Notes under the pieces: generated by a model
What the model saw: only the letters and a program-made list of their open reading frames with translations
Database searches by the model: none
Told to the model about the DNA's origin: nothing
Assembly: GCA_947464335.1 (NCBI GenBank)
Contig: CANHWG010000009.1
Span: forward strand, 1 to 60,318
DNA from: Flavobacteriaceae bacterium
Lineage (GTDB): Bacteria > Bacteroidota > Bacteroidia > Flavobacteriales > Flavobacteriaceae
Length of the DNA stretch: 60,318 nt
Reading direction: 5' to 3'
Made by a program: the position numbers and the translations under genes
Shown here: positions 44,689 to 53,483 of the stretch, piece by piece
Layout: every line of letters begins with the position of its first letter
How positions within the stretch are numbered: position 1 is the stretch's first letter

Positions 44689-46044
44689 ATGAAAAAAACT
44701 GCAATCTATTGTCTGTTGTTTTATGGAATGCTTTGTGTTCCCAATATCGCTATGGCTCAAGACGAACCAACGAATGATGTTGTGACTATAGACGACGGAT
44801 TTCAAGATTTGTTCTACGATGCAATTCAACAGCGAAGCATCGAAAACTATGACAAAGCCATTATTGCTTTAGAAAAGGGCATGGTAATTCAACCTGAAAA
44901 TCCAGTGATTTATTTTGAATTAGGGAAGAATTATTTAGCTCAAAAAAAGTATAAAGAAGCCTATGATAACTTTGAAAAAGTTACTAAAATGGACCCGAAT
45001 AATCGTTGGGCTTGGGTCGGAATGTATGATGTTTGTTATGATACACACGACTTTGCTCAAGCAATTGTAGTGGTAGAAAAATTGATCCCGTTTAAAGAAG
45101 AGTATAAAGAAGACTTGACTTCATTGTATATGAAAACCCAACAGTTTGATAAAGCGTTGGATCTTATCAATGAATTGAATGCTAAATTCGGTAAATCGGA
45201 TAAAAGAGATTTATATAAAGCGGATATTCTTAAAGAGGCAAAATACCAATCCTCAGAAAAATTTAATTTATTAGATCAAATTAAGAAGTTTCCAAAAGAA
45301 GAATCGAATTATATTTCACTTATTTATTTATACTCTCAAAGTAATCAAGAAGAAAAAGCATTAGAAATTGCCCGAAAATTAGAAAAGGAAATTCCAACTT
45401 CTGATTGGGCTCAAGTCAGTTTGTTTAAATTTCATTTAAACAATAACGACGGAGATAATGCAGTGAAAGCGATGAATATTGTTTTCCCTAGTAAAAATAT
45501 AGATTCTAAAATTAAACACCGAATGTTGAATGAGTTTTTGCTTTTTACTAAAAATAACCCCAAATATGAATCTGATTTTGATAAAGCGTTAGTTTATTTT
45601 GAAAATGATAAAGAAGTAAGAGTTGCAAAAGAAATAGGGAAATTTTATTATTCTAAATCCAATTGGGCTCAAGCGATCAAATATTTTGAAATGTATCTAA
45701 TAGATAAAGAAGACGATGTTGAAGCGCTACTTTTATTGATGCAAGCTTATACCGAAAATCAACAATTTGATGTTTTAGAAAAGAAGTCAGATAATTTAAC
45801 TCAACTTTTTCCAACACAGCCACAGTTTTATTATTATGCTGGATTGGCAAATAATCAGTTGAAAAACTATAAAAAAGCGATTAAGGTTTTAGATTCAGGT
45901 ATTGATTTTGTGGTTGATGACGATGCGCTCGAAATTAACTTTACCATTCAATTAGGAGAAGCTTATAATGGTTTGGGTGATGCAATTAAGAAAGAAAAAT
46001 ATTTTTCAAAAGCTAACGAACTAATACAAAAGCAAAAGAAATAA
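44689..46044 (+). CDS. Exported tetratricopeptide repeat protein
   Basis: A 451-residue protein with a signal peptide (1-23, ends AMAQ) and TPR units throughout, for example AIIALEKGMVIQPENPVIYFELGKNYL near residues 58-84, AYDNFEKVTKMDPNNRWAWVGMYDV, and AIKYFEMYLIDKEDDVEALLLL. Probably a periplasmic protein-interaction scaffold. Starts 5 bases after the nucleotidyltransferase; its stop overlaps the next start. Confidence 0.9.
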   Translation: MKKTAIYCLLFYGMLCVPNIAMAQDEPTNDVVTIDDGFQDLFYDAIQQRSIENYDKAIIALEKGMVIQPENPVIYFELGKNYLAQKKYKEAYDNFEKVTKMDPNNRWAWVGMYDVCYDTHDFAQAIVVVEKLIPFKEEYKEDLTSLYMKTQQFDKALDLINELNAKFGKSDKRDLYKADILKEAKYQSSEKFNLLDQIKKFPKEESNYISLIYLYSQSNQEEKALEIARKLEKEIPTSDWAQVSLFKFHLNNNDGDNAVKAMNIVFPSKNIDSKIKHRMLNEFLLFTKNNPKYESDFDKALVYFENDKEVRVAKEIGKFYYSKSNWAQAIKYFEMYLIDKEDDVEALLLLMQAYTENQQFDVLEKKSDNLTQLFPTQPQFYYYAGLANNQLKNYKKAIKVLDSGIDFVVDDDALEINFTIQLGEAYNGLGDAIKKEKYFSKANELIQKQKK

Positions 46045-46853
46045 TGAATAAAGGATTCATCAATTTAAAGGTTTTTATTTTAGTTTGTCTTACTAGTTCG
46101 CTACTATTAGTGTCCTGTAAATCAAAAGCAGTTCTTGTTGATGCCAAAACACCAATAGCTGCAGATAGTATAGTAACAGCTGAAAAAGTTATTCAAAATC
46201 ATTACGGTAATAAAATAGATTTCTCTACGTTATACATAAGAGCAAGTGCAAAATACAAACACGAAGACAACTCACAAAGTGTTTCTGCCGAAGTAAAAAT
46301 AAAGAAAGACGAGCAAATTCTGATTAGTATTCGCGTTTTAGGAATAACCATGGCAAAAGCTTTGATAACGCCTTTAGAAGTAAAATATTATGAAAAAATA
46401 AACGGTTCTTATTTTGAAGGCGATTACGAATTATTAAGTCAATGGTTGGGAACCGATTTAAATTTTTCTAAAATACAAAATATGCTATTAGGCAAACCAA
46501 TAGATGATTTAACTAAGGGGAACTATTTATTCTCTGAAACCGATAAGTTGATTAAACTGAATTCTAATGAAAGTAATGGAGAGAAATCATTTTCTTTTGA
46601 TGCAGTACGTTTTTTGTTAAAAAAACAGGAAATTAGTCAACCAGAAAAGGAACGGAATTTCGAGGTAAATTATTCGAGTTTTCAAGAATTTCCATCAGCA
46701 ATATTGCCAACAGGGATGACCATAAATGCCATACAGAAAACAGAAAAAACCACCATCAATATTGATTATAATTCGATTACTTTCAACGAAGAATTAAATT
46801 TTCCGTATAGTGTTCCAAATGGTTATGATAGAATTTATATTAAACAGAATTGA
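46044..46853 (+). CDS. DUF4292 family lipoprotein
   Basis: A 269-residue protein with a lipoprotein signal, likely acylated Cys at 25 (LLVSCKSK). The rest is beta-rich with the RASAKYKHEDNSQSVSAEVKIKKDEQILISIRVLGITMAKALITP and YYEKINGSYFEGDYELLSQWLG segments usual in DUF4292, a LolA/LolB-like fold in my recollection. That resemblance would suggest outer-membrane lipid or lipoprotein handling. It begins 1 base inside the TPR gene stop. Confidence 0.82.
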   Translation: MNKGFINLKVFILVCLTSSLLLVSCKSKAVLVDAKTPIAADSIVTAEKVIQNHYGNKIDFSTLYIRASAKYKHEDNSQSVSAEVKIKKDEQILISIRVLGITMAKALITPLEVKYYEKINGSYFEGDYELLSQWLGTDLNFSKIQNMLLGKPIDDLTKGNYLFSETDKLIKLNSNESNGEKSFSFDAVRFLLKKQEISQPEKERNFEVNYSSFQEFPSAILPTGMTINAIQKTEKTTINIDYNSITFNEELNFPYSVPNGYDRIYIKQN

Positions 46854-46869
46854 AAAAATAAACAGAAAA

Positions 46870-48129
46870 ATGCCAAAATTTCTTTTTACACTACTCGTTT
46901 TCTTTTGCTTCACTATCAAAATGTGGAGCCAACCACCAACGCAAGAAGAACTCGAAAATAGAAAAGCAAAAATTCAGTTAGAAATTCAGGAGAAAGAACA
47001 GCTCTTGAAATCTGTAAAAAGTAAAGAAAAGTCGGTTCTTACGCAGATGTCTATTCAAAAAGAAAAAATTGGATTAAAAGAGAAACTTATCAAAACAACC
47101 GAAAAACAAACGAAGTTGTTAAATAATGATATTTATATCAATCAGCTTAAAATCAATCAACTTAACAAAGATTTAGAACAGTTGAGAAAAGATTATTCGG
47201 CTATGATTTTAAAATCGTATAAAAGTCGATCAGAACAAAGTCGCGCTATGTTTCTATTGTCTTCAGAAAACTTTTTGCAAGCGTATAAACGGGCTCAATA
47301 TATGAAGCAATATGCAAGTTACCGTAAAATGCAAGGTCAAGAAATAGAAGTAGCCACCAATCAACTAAAAGGATTTACCAATCAAATAGTACTTCAAAAG
47401 ACCGAAAAAGAAAAACTGATAAAAGAGAATGAAAAAGAGAAAGAAGAACTTGTAAAAGAGAAAAAAGAACAAGAAAAAATAGCGCTTCAAATTCAAAAAG
47501 AAAAAGGCAAAATAGCGGCCGAAATCAAGAAAAAGCAACAAGAAACGAAAAAGATTGATGCTCAAATTCAAAAATTAGTTCGAGAAGCCATTGCAGCCGC
47601 CAATAAAAAAACGGCAGCGGCAAACGTAAAAGCAAACCCTAAAATTACAGCCACCGAAAAGAAAGCGATTGAATCATCTACGAAAATTATACTAACACCA
47701 GAAGGGAAAATAGTATCCGATAATTTTAAAGCGAATAAAGGCAGATTGCCTTGGCCTGTTGAAAAAGGAGCCATTTCTCTCGGCTATGGCGACCAACCAC
47801 ATCCTGTTTTTAAATCCTTAATGGTCCATAATAGTGGCATCGAGATTTCTACCGAAAGTGGTTCAAATGCTAGAGTCGTTTTTGCAGGCGAAGTGGCCCA
47901 AGTGCAGCAAATAACGCCATTAAAAAAAGCAGTATTAATTAAGCATGGAGACTTTTTTACCATTTATCAAAACTTAAGCTCCGTGAATGTTCAAGTGGGA
48001 GATAAAGTTTCAGCTAAGCAAAACGTAGGTAAGATTAGAACCGATGCTGACGGACAAACCATTCTTAAATTCTTAGTTTCTCAAAACTCCGTTTATTTCA
48101 ATCCGACCAGTTGGTTGAGCGGAAGATAA
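46870..48129 (+). CDS. EnvC-like protein with coiled coil and degenerate LytM (M23) domain
   Basis: A 419-residue exported protein (signal 1-18). Residues 20-225 form a long coiled coil rich in Lys and Glu. The C-terminal LytM domain (about 295-419) lacks the usual zinc ligands: HxGxD is HNSGIE, the YxHL loop reads YQNL and the final HxH position reads LKF. This matches EnvC-type activators of cell-division amidases rather than active endopeptidases. The frame opens further upstream at 46810, inside the DUF4292 gene; the ATG at 46870 begins the signal peptide. Confidence 0.87.
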   Translation: MPKFLFTLLVFFCFTIKMWSQPPTQEELENRKAKIQLEIQEKEQLLKSVKSKEKSVLTQMSIQKEKIGLKEKLIKTTEKQTKLLNNDIYINQLKINQLNKDLEQLRKDYSAMILKSYKSRSEQSRAMFLLSSENFLQAYKRAQYMKQYASYRKMQGQEIEVATNQLKGFTNQIVLQKTEKEKLIKENEKEKEELVKEKKEQEKIALQIQKEKGKIAAEIKKKQQETKKIDAQIQKLVREAIAAANKKTAAANVKANPKITATEKKAIESSTKIILTPEGKIVSDNFKANKGRLPWPVEKGAISLGYGDQPHPVFKSLMVHNSGIEISTESGSNARVVFAGEVAQVQQITPLKKAVLIKHGDFFTIYQNLSSVNVQVGDKVSAKQNVGKIRTDADGQTILKFLVSQNSVYFNPTSWLSGR

Positions 48130-48158
48130 AAAAGGCAACCATTTTGGTTGCCTTTTTT
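48128..48158. terminator. Bidirectional terminator between convergent genes
   Basis: AAAAAAGGCAACC pairs with GGTTGCCTTTTTT around a short loop, with T-runs on both strands. It serves the EnvC-like gene and the convergent thioesterase gene. Confidence 0.9.
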
Positions 48159-48160
48159 AG

Positions 48161-48670
48161 TTATAAAAACAAAGCTTTTAACTCTGTAGCATCATGAGGA
48201 TTCATTTTCCCAGCCAAGACTAAACTCAATTGTTTCCTGCGCAAAGCTGCCTGATATCTCGACTTTTCTTCGTCAGTTTGAGGTTCAATTGGCGGAACCG
48301 GAACAGGATTTCCCATTTCGTCTACCGCTACAAAAGTATAAATGGCTTCGTTTGCCTTTGTTTTGTTTCCTGATTCTCTATCTTCTATCCAAACATCAAG
48401 AAAAATCTCCATAGAAGAGGTAAATGCACGCGACACTTTAGCTTCAACCGTTACTACACTTCCTAAAGGAATAGCTCTATTAAACGCAACGTGATTAACC
48501 GAAGCTGTAACGGTAATTCTGCGCGAGTGTCTTCTTGCAGCAATACTCGCAGCTCGGTCCATTCGGGCTAATAATTCGCCACCAAAAAGATTGTTTAAAG
48601 GATTGGTTTCACTGGGCAACACCAAATCGGTTAAAATAGTCAATGATTCAGAAGGATGTTTTGGGCTCAT
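48161..48670 (-). CDS. Acyl-CoA thioesterase (hotdog fold, YciA-like)
   Basis: A 169-residue hotdog-fold enzyme. The core LVLPSETNPLNNLFGGELLARMDRAASIAARRHS carries the conserved Asn/Gly-Gly-Asp-like turn of acyl-CoA thioesterases, followed by VTASVNHVAFNRAIPLGSVVTVEAKVS. The start is ATG 48670; the frame is open to 48742, but a TACCTTTG box at 48682-48689 on this strand would lie inside that extension. Probably hydrolyses medium or long acyl-CoA in the cytoplasm. Confidence 0.9.
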   Translation of the reverse strand: MSPKHPSESLTILTDLVLPSETNPLNNLFGGELLARMDRAASIAARRHSRRITVTASVNHVAFNRAIPLGSVVTVEAKVSRAFTSSMEIFLDVWIEDRESGNKTKANEAIYTFVAVDEMGNPVPVPPIEPQTDEEKSRYQAALRRKQLSLVLAGKMNPHDATELKALFL

Positions 48671-48681
48671 ACTTTTTTTGG

Positions 48682-48689
48682 CAAAGGTA
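48682..48689 (-). promoter_or_regulatory. -7 box (TACCTTTG) for the thioesterase gene
   Basis: Minus-strand TACCTTTG ends 11 bases upstream of the ATG at 48670, so the 5' leader must be about 8 bases or less. The -33 element is not evident. Confidence 0.5.
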
Positions 48690-48701
48690 ATAACAGTATA
48701 T

Positions 48702-48726
48702 AAAAAATCCCGATTTCTCGGGATAA
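48702..48726 (-). terminator. Terminator of the SPOR gene
   Basis: On the minus strand ATCCCGA-GAA-TCGGGAT followed by a run of T, directly after the SPOR stop at 48729. Confidence 0.85.
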
Positions 48727-48728
48727 TT

Positions 48729-49667
48729 TTATTCTGATTCAATAAGAAGCCATGCGTCTTTATTGTCTAATTTTCGAATATCTTTCATGGCTTGATGTGC
48801 TTCGGCATACGAAGGATAGCTTCCGTATAGCACAGGGAATAATCCATGTTTATTAGGCGCTAATCTTTTAGCTTTAGTAAATCCTAATTTTAAAAGTCTT
48901 TGATATTGCTCTTCGGCATTACTTTCAATTCTAAAAGCTCCAGCAACCACACAAAAAGGCATTTTTTCTGAAGGAACAGTTAGCGTTACAGACGGCAATG
49001 GGTTTGAAATATAGAAAGTAGCTTCTTGAATTTTTTGATTTATTTTTTTCTGAACGTTGGTTTGCACTATCAGCGTTTCTTCAGCAACTTTTTTCTCATA
49101 GTATTTGTAACCAATACTTCCAGCAATTCCAGCAGTTACCAAGAAAACAGCGGCATATTTCAATACGCTATAGTTTCGTCTCTTTTCTGGAGTAAAAATA
49201 ATTGGCGCTGATTCTTCTAGTTGTTCAATTTCTTCTTTATAAATTTCACGCTTTACAGAAGGCGAAATAAAAGAACTCAATCCAAATGATTCTTTTAAAT
49301 AATTAATTTGATCAACAGGAACAAAAACGATGTTTCTTTCAGAATTCAATGAAAAGTCTCCAATGTTTTTAATCGAAAAATTGCCCAATTCCTGAATTTT
49401 TGTTTTCCAATGCGCAACTTCATTTTGAATAGCGTTTACCGCTATTTCATAGGATATCTTTTCAGCTTCAGCCAAATGATTAGCTAATAATCCGTCATTG
49501 TTTTTAATGAAAGGATTGAAAGAAATCATCTTCTTTGGAGGATAAAAAGAATGAGTGCTTTCGTCCAATTGTGCTGACTGGTATTCCGTCAAAAACGCAC
49601 CAAATCCTGGTACGGTAACACATTGATAACGATATAATAATTGGGAAATGTATTGCTCAATCTTCAT
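48729..49667 (-). CDS. HU-CCDC81-like and SPOR domain membrane protein
   Basis: A 312-residue protein. Residues 1-120 hold two short alpha/beta units (YISQLLYRYQCVTVPGFGAFLTEYQS and LGNFSIKNIGDFSLNSERNIVF) that resemble the HU-CCDC81 domains of Bacteroidota SPOR proteins. One transmembrane helix lies at about 168-187, and a SPOR domain at about 234-310 (FCVVAGAFRIESNAEEQYQRLLKLGF...VLYGSYPSYAEAHQAM). SPOR domains bind denuded septal peptidoglycan, so a cell-division role at the inner membrane is likely. N-terminal DNA binding has not been shown for this family. Confidence 0.85.
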   Translation of the reverse strand: MKIEQYISQLLYRYQCVTVPGFGAFLTEYQSAQLDESTHSFYPPKKMISFNPFIKNNDGLLANHLAEAEKISYEIAVNAIQNEVAHWKTKIQELGNFSIKNIGDFSLNSERNIVFVPVDQINYLKESFGLSSFISPSVKREIYKEEIEQLEESAPIIFTPEKRRNYSVLKYAAVFLVTAGIAGSIGYKYYEKKVAEETLIVQTNVQKKINQKIQEATFYISNPLPSVTLTVPSEKMPFCVVAGAFRIESNAEEQYQRLLKLGFTKAKRLAPNKHGLFPVLYGSYPSYAEAHQAMKDIRKLDNKDAWLLIESE

Positions 49668-49769
49668 GTCAACAAATTTAGAGAAACAATAGTAGTATCA
49701 AAAAATTATTCACAGAATTTATTAACAATCCCAAGAAAAAATTACTAATTTGCGTAGTAAATTACTGAT

Positions 49770-50882
49770 ATGAATTCGACAGAACTTTTCAATCTTTTAG
49801 CGTTATTAAAAGTGGATGGCGTAGGTGATATCGTAGCCAAAAAGCTGATAAATCATTGTGGTTCAGCAGAAAATGTTTTTCTCGCCAAGACAAATCAGCT
49901 TAAATCTATAGATGGAATAGGAGATTCTTTGATTAAAAAATTAAAAGACAAGACCGTTTTTGAAAAAGCAGAACAGGAATTTCAATTTATTGAAAAAGAA
50001 AAAATCAAGGTTTTGTATTATCAAAACGAGCTGTATCCTGAACGATTAAAGCATTGTATTGATGGACCGGTTTTGTTATTTTCATCGGGGAATATAAACC
50101 TTGAGAATAGAAGAGTAATTAGTATTGTTGGTACCCGTGAAATCACCTCATATGGCACCAATTTTTGCAAAAAGCTACTAGACGATTTGGCGGTTTTTAA
50201 TCCGATTATTGTCAGTGGATTTGCTTATGGCGTTGATATTATTGCCCATCAAGCTGCAATAGAACACAACTTGCAAACTATAGGTGTTTTAGCCCATGGA
50301 TTAAACCAAATTTATCCCAAAACCCATAAAAAGTATGTGGCAAAAATGGAAGAAAATGGCGGGTTTCTAACCGAGTTTTGGAGTAACTCTAATCCAGAAA
50401 AAGAAAATTTTGTGCGTCGTAACAGGATTGTTGCAGGTATGAGTGAAGCGACTATTGTTATCGAAAGCGCCGAAAAAGGTGGTTCTTTAATCACGGCATT
50501 GATGGCTAGTGATTATAACAGAGATGTGTTTGCGGTGCCAGGCAGAACGTCAGATAAATTCAGTCAGGGTTGTAATGATTTAATCAAAACCCAACGGGCA
50601 AACCTGATGACTTCGGCCGCCGATTTGGTTTATATTTTAAACTGGGAACTAGAAAGTAAAAAAGATTCTTGTTCGAAACCCATTCAAAAGCAGCTTTTCG
50701 TGGTACTCGAGGATGAAGAGCAAAAAATTTATGATTATCTTCAAAAAAACGGGAAGCAACTACTCGATATCATAGCTCTTGAATGTGATTTTCCTATTTA
50801 TAAACTATCGTCAATACTCTTAAACATGGAATTAAAAGGTGTAATTCGTCCTTTGCCCGGAAAATTATTTGAAGCCGTTTAA
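49770..50882 (+). CDS. dprA: DNA-processing protein DprA
   Basis: A 370-residue protein. N-terminal helix-hairpin-helix-like region (VGDIVAKKLI...IDGIGDSLIKKLKDK), then the Rossmann core with VGTREITSYGTNFCKKL, GFAYGVDIIAHQAAIE, GVLAHGLNQIYPKTHKK, NFVRRNRIVAGMSEATIVIESAEKGGSLITA and AVPGRTSDKFSQGCNDLI, and a short C-terminal winged-helix. DprA loads RecA onto incoming single-stranded DNA during transformation. recA lies about 7 kb away. Confidence 0.95.
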   Translation: MNSTELFNLLALLKVDGVGDIVAKKLINHCGSAENVFLAKTNQLKSIDGIGDSLIKKLKDKTVFEKAEQEFQFIEKEKIKVLYYQNELYPERLKHCIDGPVLLFSSGNINLENRRVISIVGTREITSYGTNFCKKLLDDLAVFNPIIVSGFAYGVDIIAHQAAIEHNLQTIGVLAHGLNQIYPKTHKKYVAKMEENGGFLTEFWSNSNPEKENFVRRNRIVAGMSEATIVIESAEKGGSLITALMASDYNRDVFAVPGRTSDKFSQGCNDLIKTQRANLMTSAADLVYILNWELESKKDSCSKPIQKQLFVVLEDEEQKIYDYLQKNGKQLLDIIALECDFPIYKLSSILLNMELKGVIRPLPGKLFEAV

Positions 50883-50897
50883 TTTAAAATTATCCAC

Positions 50898-50905
50898 TAC
50901 TTTTG
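50898..50905 (+). promoter_or_regulatory. -7 box (TACTTTTG)
   Basis: Matches TAnnTTTG, 22 bases before the ATG at 50928; TTG at 50869-50871 lies 26 bases further upstream. Confidence 0.45.
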
Positions 50906-50927
50906 TTTTTAAATAGAGTTTATACAG

Positions 50928-52388
50928 ATGAATATAATTGCCTTATTAGAATCGATTTCGCTTGACAAATCAGAGATCAATTCGTTAACCAAAACTGATT
51001 TTACCAGAATAAAAAAACAATTAGTAGCGCAAAAGGAACTCCATCCCGAAATTGAAGATGCTGATATCACGAAACTTTTAAAAGCATTAAAAACAAACCC
51101 AGATTCCTTTAGAGCGGTTTTAAACAATAGAATTCTATTTAACTTTTTTGCCAATAAAGAATATCCAAGATCTCATTTTACAAATGAGTTAGCTTCTGTA
51201 GAAATTGAAAAAGTAACACTATTTGTTCAACAGTTTTTGGGCGAAGAATTGAAATCATTTTTCATTAAAAATCTTGAAACCAATACATTTGAAAAAATAG
51301 GTGTGTTGGCAGAAGCGCAAAAGTATTTTCCGGACCATTTGAATTTTAGTATAAAGCAATATGCATTAGATAAATTAGATGATGCAATTTCCGTTTTGAA
51401 ACCACCTTATGGCAATTTTTCAAAGGTTTTGTTTATCAAAGACCGCCAATTTTTCACCTTCCTAAATCAAATAAAAGACCTAGAGATTGAGCAAAAAGTA
51501 AAAGATTTGTTTGAGGCAATTACCACAATTTACAATCTAGATTCCAATTCAGAATTAGCGAATAAAACTTTTTTAGCCATGAATAGTTTTACCGCTTTTG
51601 ATGACGATTTTACTCAAAAAATTAGAAGAAACAAAGACATAGCGGACACAAAATTTGAAGCCTATATTCCGAAAAAGAGAAACCTAACTTGGGTTTATGT
51701 GGTAGTTGGACTATTTATTTTTATTCGGATAGTTGTTTTTTTTAATTCGCATGATTTTAATAGCTTCAGTAATGACGAGGTTACATATGAAGATGAAACG
51801 GAGCACCAACCAGCGCCTCGAAAAATTGATCGGTACTATACGAACATGAAATATGCCATCGATAGTTTTCAGGTATTTTTAACGAGTTATAAGGAAACAG
51901 ACATCAAGCAATTGAAACAAAACAGTTCAATAAAAACAGGAGATAATCCATTCGAAACGTTTTATCAAAATCCGCCAAGTGGCGATAGTAATCATTACAT
52001 CACAGTAACCAATAACACCATCTATGATATGGTTTTGCTCGAAAATGCAGTGCTTTATGATTCCATTAAAATACCCAAAAGCGCTCATTTTATAAAAGCG
52101 GGAGATAATCTTGAAATTAACTTTACAAGTAGTTATACGGAAACGATTTTTAATTTATATGTGGGCAAAAAATGGGGAACATTTCAAACACAAACTAATA
52201 AGAACTTATTTATAAGAAATCATTCAGTGGTAGAATACCGTTTTAGTGAGCTGATTCCTTCTGCCGAAGAGATTCTCGAAACGGATTATCGTTTTTTGAA
52301 TGATGCTGTAATTAGGTATGCTAATGGGAATTTGAAAATTGATTCTCAGGGTATTTTGGTAAATCCGCTTGAACGATTAAAAGAATAG
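50928..52388 (+). CDS. Single-pass membrane protein of unknown function
   Basis: A 486-residue protein I do not recognise. Residues 1-250 are helical and charged, resembling a cytoplasmic domain; there is one transmembrane helix at about 254-272 (TWVYVVVGLFIFIRIVVFF); the C-terminal 210 residues are beta-rich and would be periplasmic, with segments such as HYITVTNNTIYDMVLLENAVLYDSI and AHFIKAGDNLEINF. No signal peptide. It has its own promoter-like box and is convergent with trpS, with a 1-base gap between the stops. A signalling or stress-response layout is possible but is only an inference from topology. Confidence 0.75.
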   Translation: MNIIALLESISLDKSEINSLTKTDFTRIKKQLVAQKELHPEIEDADITKLLKALKTNPDSFRAVLNNRILFNFFANKEYPRSHFTNELASVEIEKVTLFVQQFLGEELKSFFIKNLETNTFEKIGVLAEAQKYFPDHLNFSIKQYALDKLDDAISVLKPPYGNFSKVLFIKDRQFFTFLNQIKDLEIEQKVKDLFEAITTIYNLDSNSELANKTFLAMNSFTAFDDDFTQKIRRNKDIADTKFEAYIPKKRNLTWVYVVVGLFIFIRIVVFFNSHDFNSFSNDEVTYEDETEHQPAPRKIDRYYTNMKYAIDSFQVFLTSYKETDIKQLKQNSSIKTGDNPFETFYQNPPSGDSNHYITVTNNTIYDMVLLENAVLYDSIKIPKSAHFIKAGDNLEINFTSSYTETIFNLYVGKKWGTFQTQTNKNLFIRNHSVVEYRFSELIPSAEEILETDYRFLNDAVIRYANGNLKIDSQGILVNPLERLKE

Positions 52389-52389
52389 G

Positions 52390-53367
52390 TTACTCAAACC
52401 CCAATTTCACTCGCACTCTGTGCAAAACACCATCAGCGATAACTCCCGCTTTTTGAGCGCCTTGTTTTAATAACGCATCCACTTCGTCTAAATTACTCAT
52501 GTAGTAATTGTATTTTTCTCTTTCTGTTTTAAAGGTAGCAATGATCAGTTCAAATAATTCTTGTTTGGCATGACCATAACCAAAATCCCTATTCGTATTA
52601 GTATACTTTATTTTCATTTGGCCAATTTGTTCGGCATTGGCTAATAATTTATATAGTCCAAATATTTTACACGTCTCTGGATTTTTGGGTTCTTCTAACG
52701 GAGTACTGTCGGTTTCAATACTCATGATTTGCTTGCGCAAGGCCTTATCTTCTAGAAAAATATTGATGATATTACCTCGCGATTTACTCATTTTTTGGCC
52801 ATCAGTTCCGGGAACATACATGGTTTCCTCTTGAATTTTCGCTTCAGGGAGTACAAACGTTTCTCCCATTTGATGATTAAAACGCGAAGCTACATCGCGT
52901 GTAATTTCGATATGTTGCAATTGATCTTTTCCAACCGGAACCACATTAGCATCATACAATAAAATATCAGCCGCCATAAGCATAGGATAGGAAAATAGCC
53001 CAGCGTTTACATCTTCTAATCGGTCGGCTTTATCTTTAAAAGAATGTGCTAATGTCAATCGCTGAAATGGGAAAAAGCAACTCAAATACCAAGACAATTC
53101 AGCCGTTTGCGGTACATCACTCTGACGGTAAAAAGTTACTTTAGAAACATCCAATCCACAAGCCAACCAAACTGCAGCAGTACTATAGGTGTTTTGACGT
53201 AATTCGGTTCCGTTTTTTATTTGGGTTATCGAATGCAAATCGGCAATGAAAAGAAAAGATTCATTGGAAGGATTTTTTGAAAGTGCAACAGCGGGTAAAA
53301 TAGCGCCTAATAAATTTCCTAAATGTGGGGTTCCTGTACTTTGAATTCCAGTTAATATTTTTGACAT
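52390..53367 (-). CDS. trpS: Tryptophanyl-tRNA synthetase
   Basis: A 325-residue class I synthetase that charges tRNA-Trp. The HIGH motif is TPHLGNLLGA near residues 13-22, and the KMSKS loop is GQKMSKSRGN at about 193-202. The FIADLHSIT and VGKDQLQHIEITRD segments also fit. The leader contains a 34-nt hairpin repeat also found before wecB. Confidence 0.95.
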   Translation of the reverse strand: MSKILTGIQSTGTPHLGNLLGAILPAVALSKNPSNESFLFIADLHSITQIKNGTELRQNTYSTAAVWLACGLDVSKVTFYRQSDVPQTAELSWYLSCFFPFQRLTLAHSFKDKADRLEDVNAGLFSYPMLMAADILLYDANVVPVGKDQLQHIEITRDVASRFNHQMGETFVLPEAKIQEETMYVPGTDGQKMSKSRGNIINIFLEDKALRKQIMSIETDSTPLEEPKNPETCKIFGLYKLLANAEQIGQMKIKYTNTNRDFGYGHAKQELFELIIATFKTEREKYNYYMSNLDEVDALLKQGAQKAGVIADGVLHRVRVKLGFE

Positions 53368-53372
53368 AGTCT

Positions 53373-53406
53373 GCTGAATTTACATGTTCTGAATTCATTT
53401 CAGAAT
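53373..53406 (-). repeat. 34-nt leader repeat, copy 2 (before trpS)
   Basis: Matches 21197-21230 in 31 of 34 positions. On the minus strand TTCTGAA-ATGAA-TTCAGAA forms a 7-bp stem, followed by AAATTCAGC and the start codon 5 bases on. A promoter box lies upstream at 53431-53438, so the element is within the 5' untranslated leader. Confidence 0.85.
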
Positions 53407-53430
53407 TTCAGTATCAATTTTTTCTAGTCG

Positions 53431-53438
53431 CAAAGTTA
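53431..53438 (-). promoter_or_regulatory. -7 box (TAACTTTG) for trpS
   Basis: Minus-strand TAACTTTG fits TAnnTTTG. A start just downstream gives a leader of about 60 bases that includes the hairpin repeat. No good -33 TTG is visible. Confidence 0.45.
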
Positions 53439-53470
53439 AACCTTTGTATTATAATTTACATACCTTTCAT

Positions 53471-53478
53471 TACTTTTG
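53471..53478 (+). promoter_or_regulatory. -7 box (TACTTTTG) directly before an acyltransferase gene
   Basis: TACTTTTG ends only 5 bases before the ATG at 53484, implying an almost leaderless mRNA. TTTG at 53443-53446 lies 24 bases upstream. Confidence 0.5.
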
Positions 53479-53483
53479 AACCT

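Noticed and set aside
47365..47774. Minus-strand open frames rich in Phe and Leu within the EnvC-like gene
   Set aside because: They are the complement of a Lys/Glu-rich coiled coil, which always gives Phe/Leu-rich antisense translation.
48671..48742. Upstream start of the thioesterase
   Set aside because: A -7 box at 48682-48689 and the terminator hairpin of the SPOR gene lie inside this extension.
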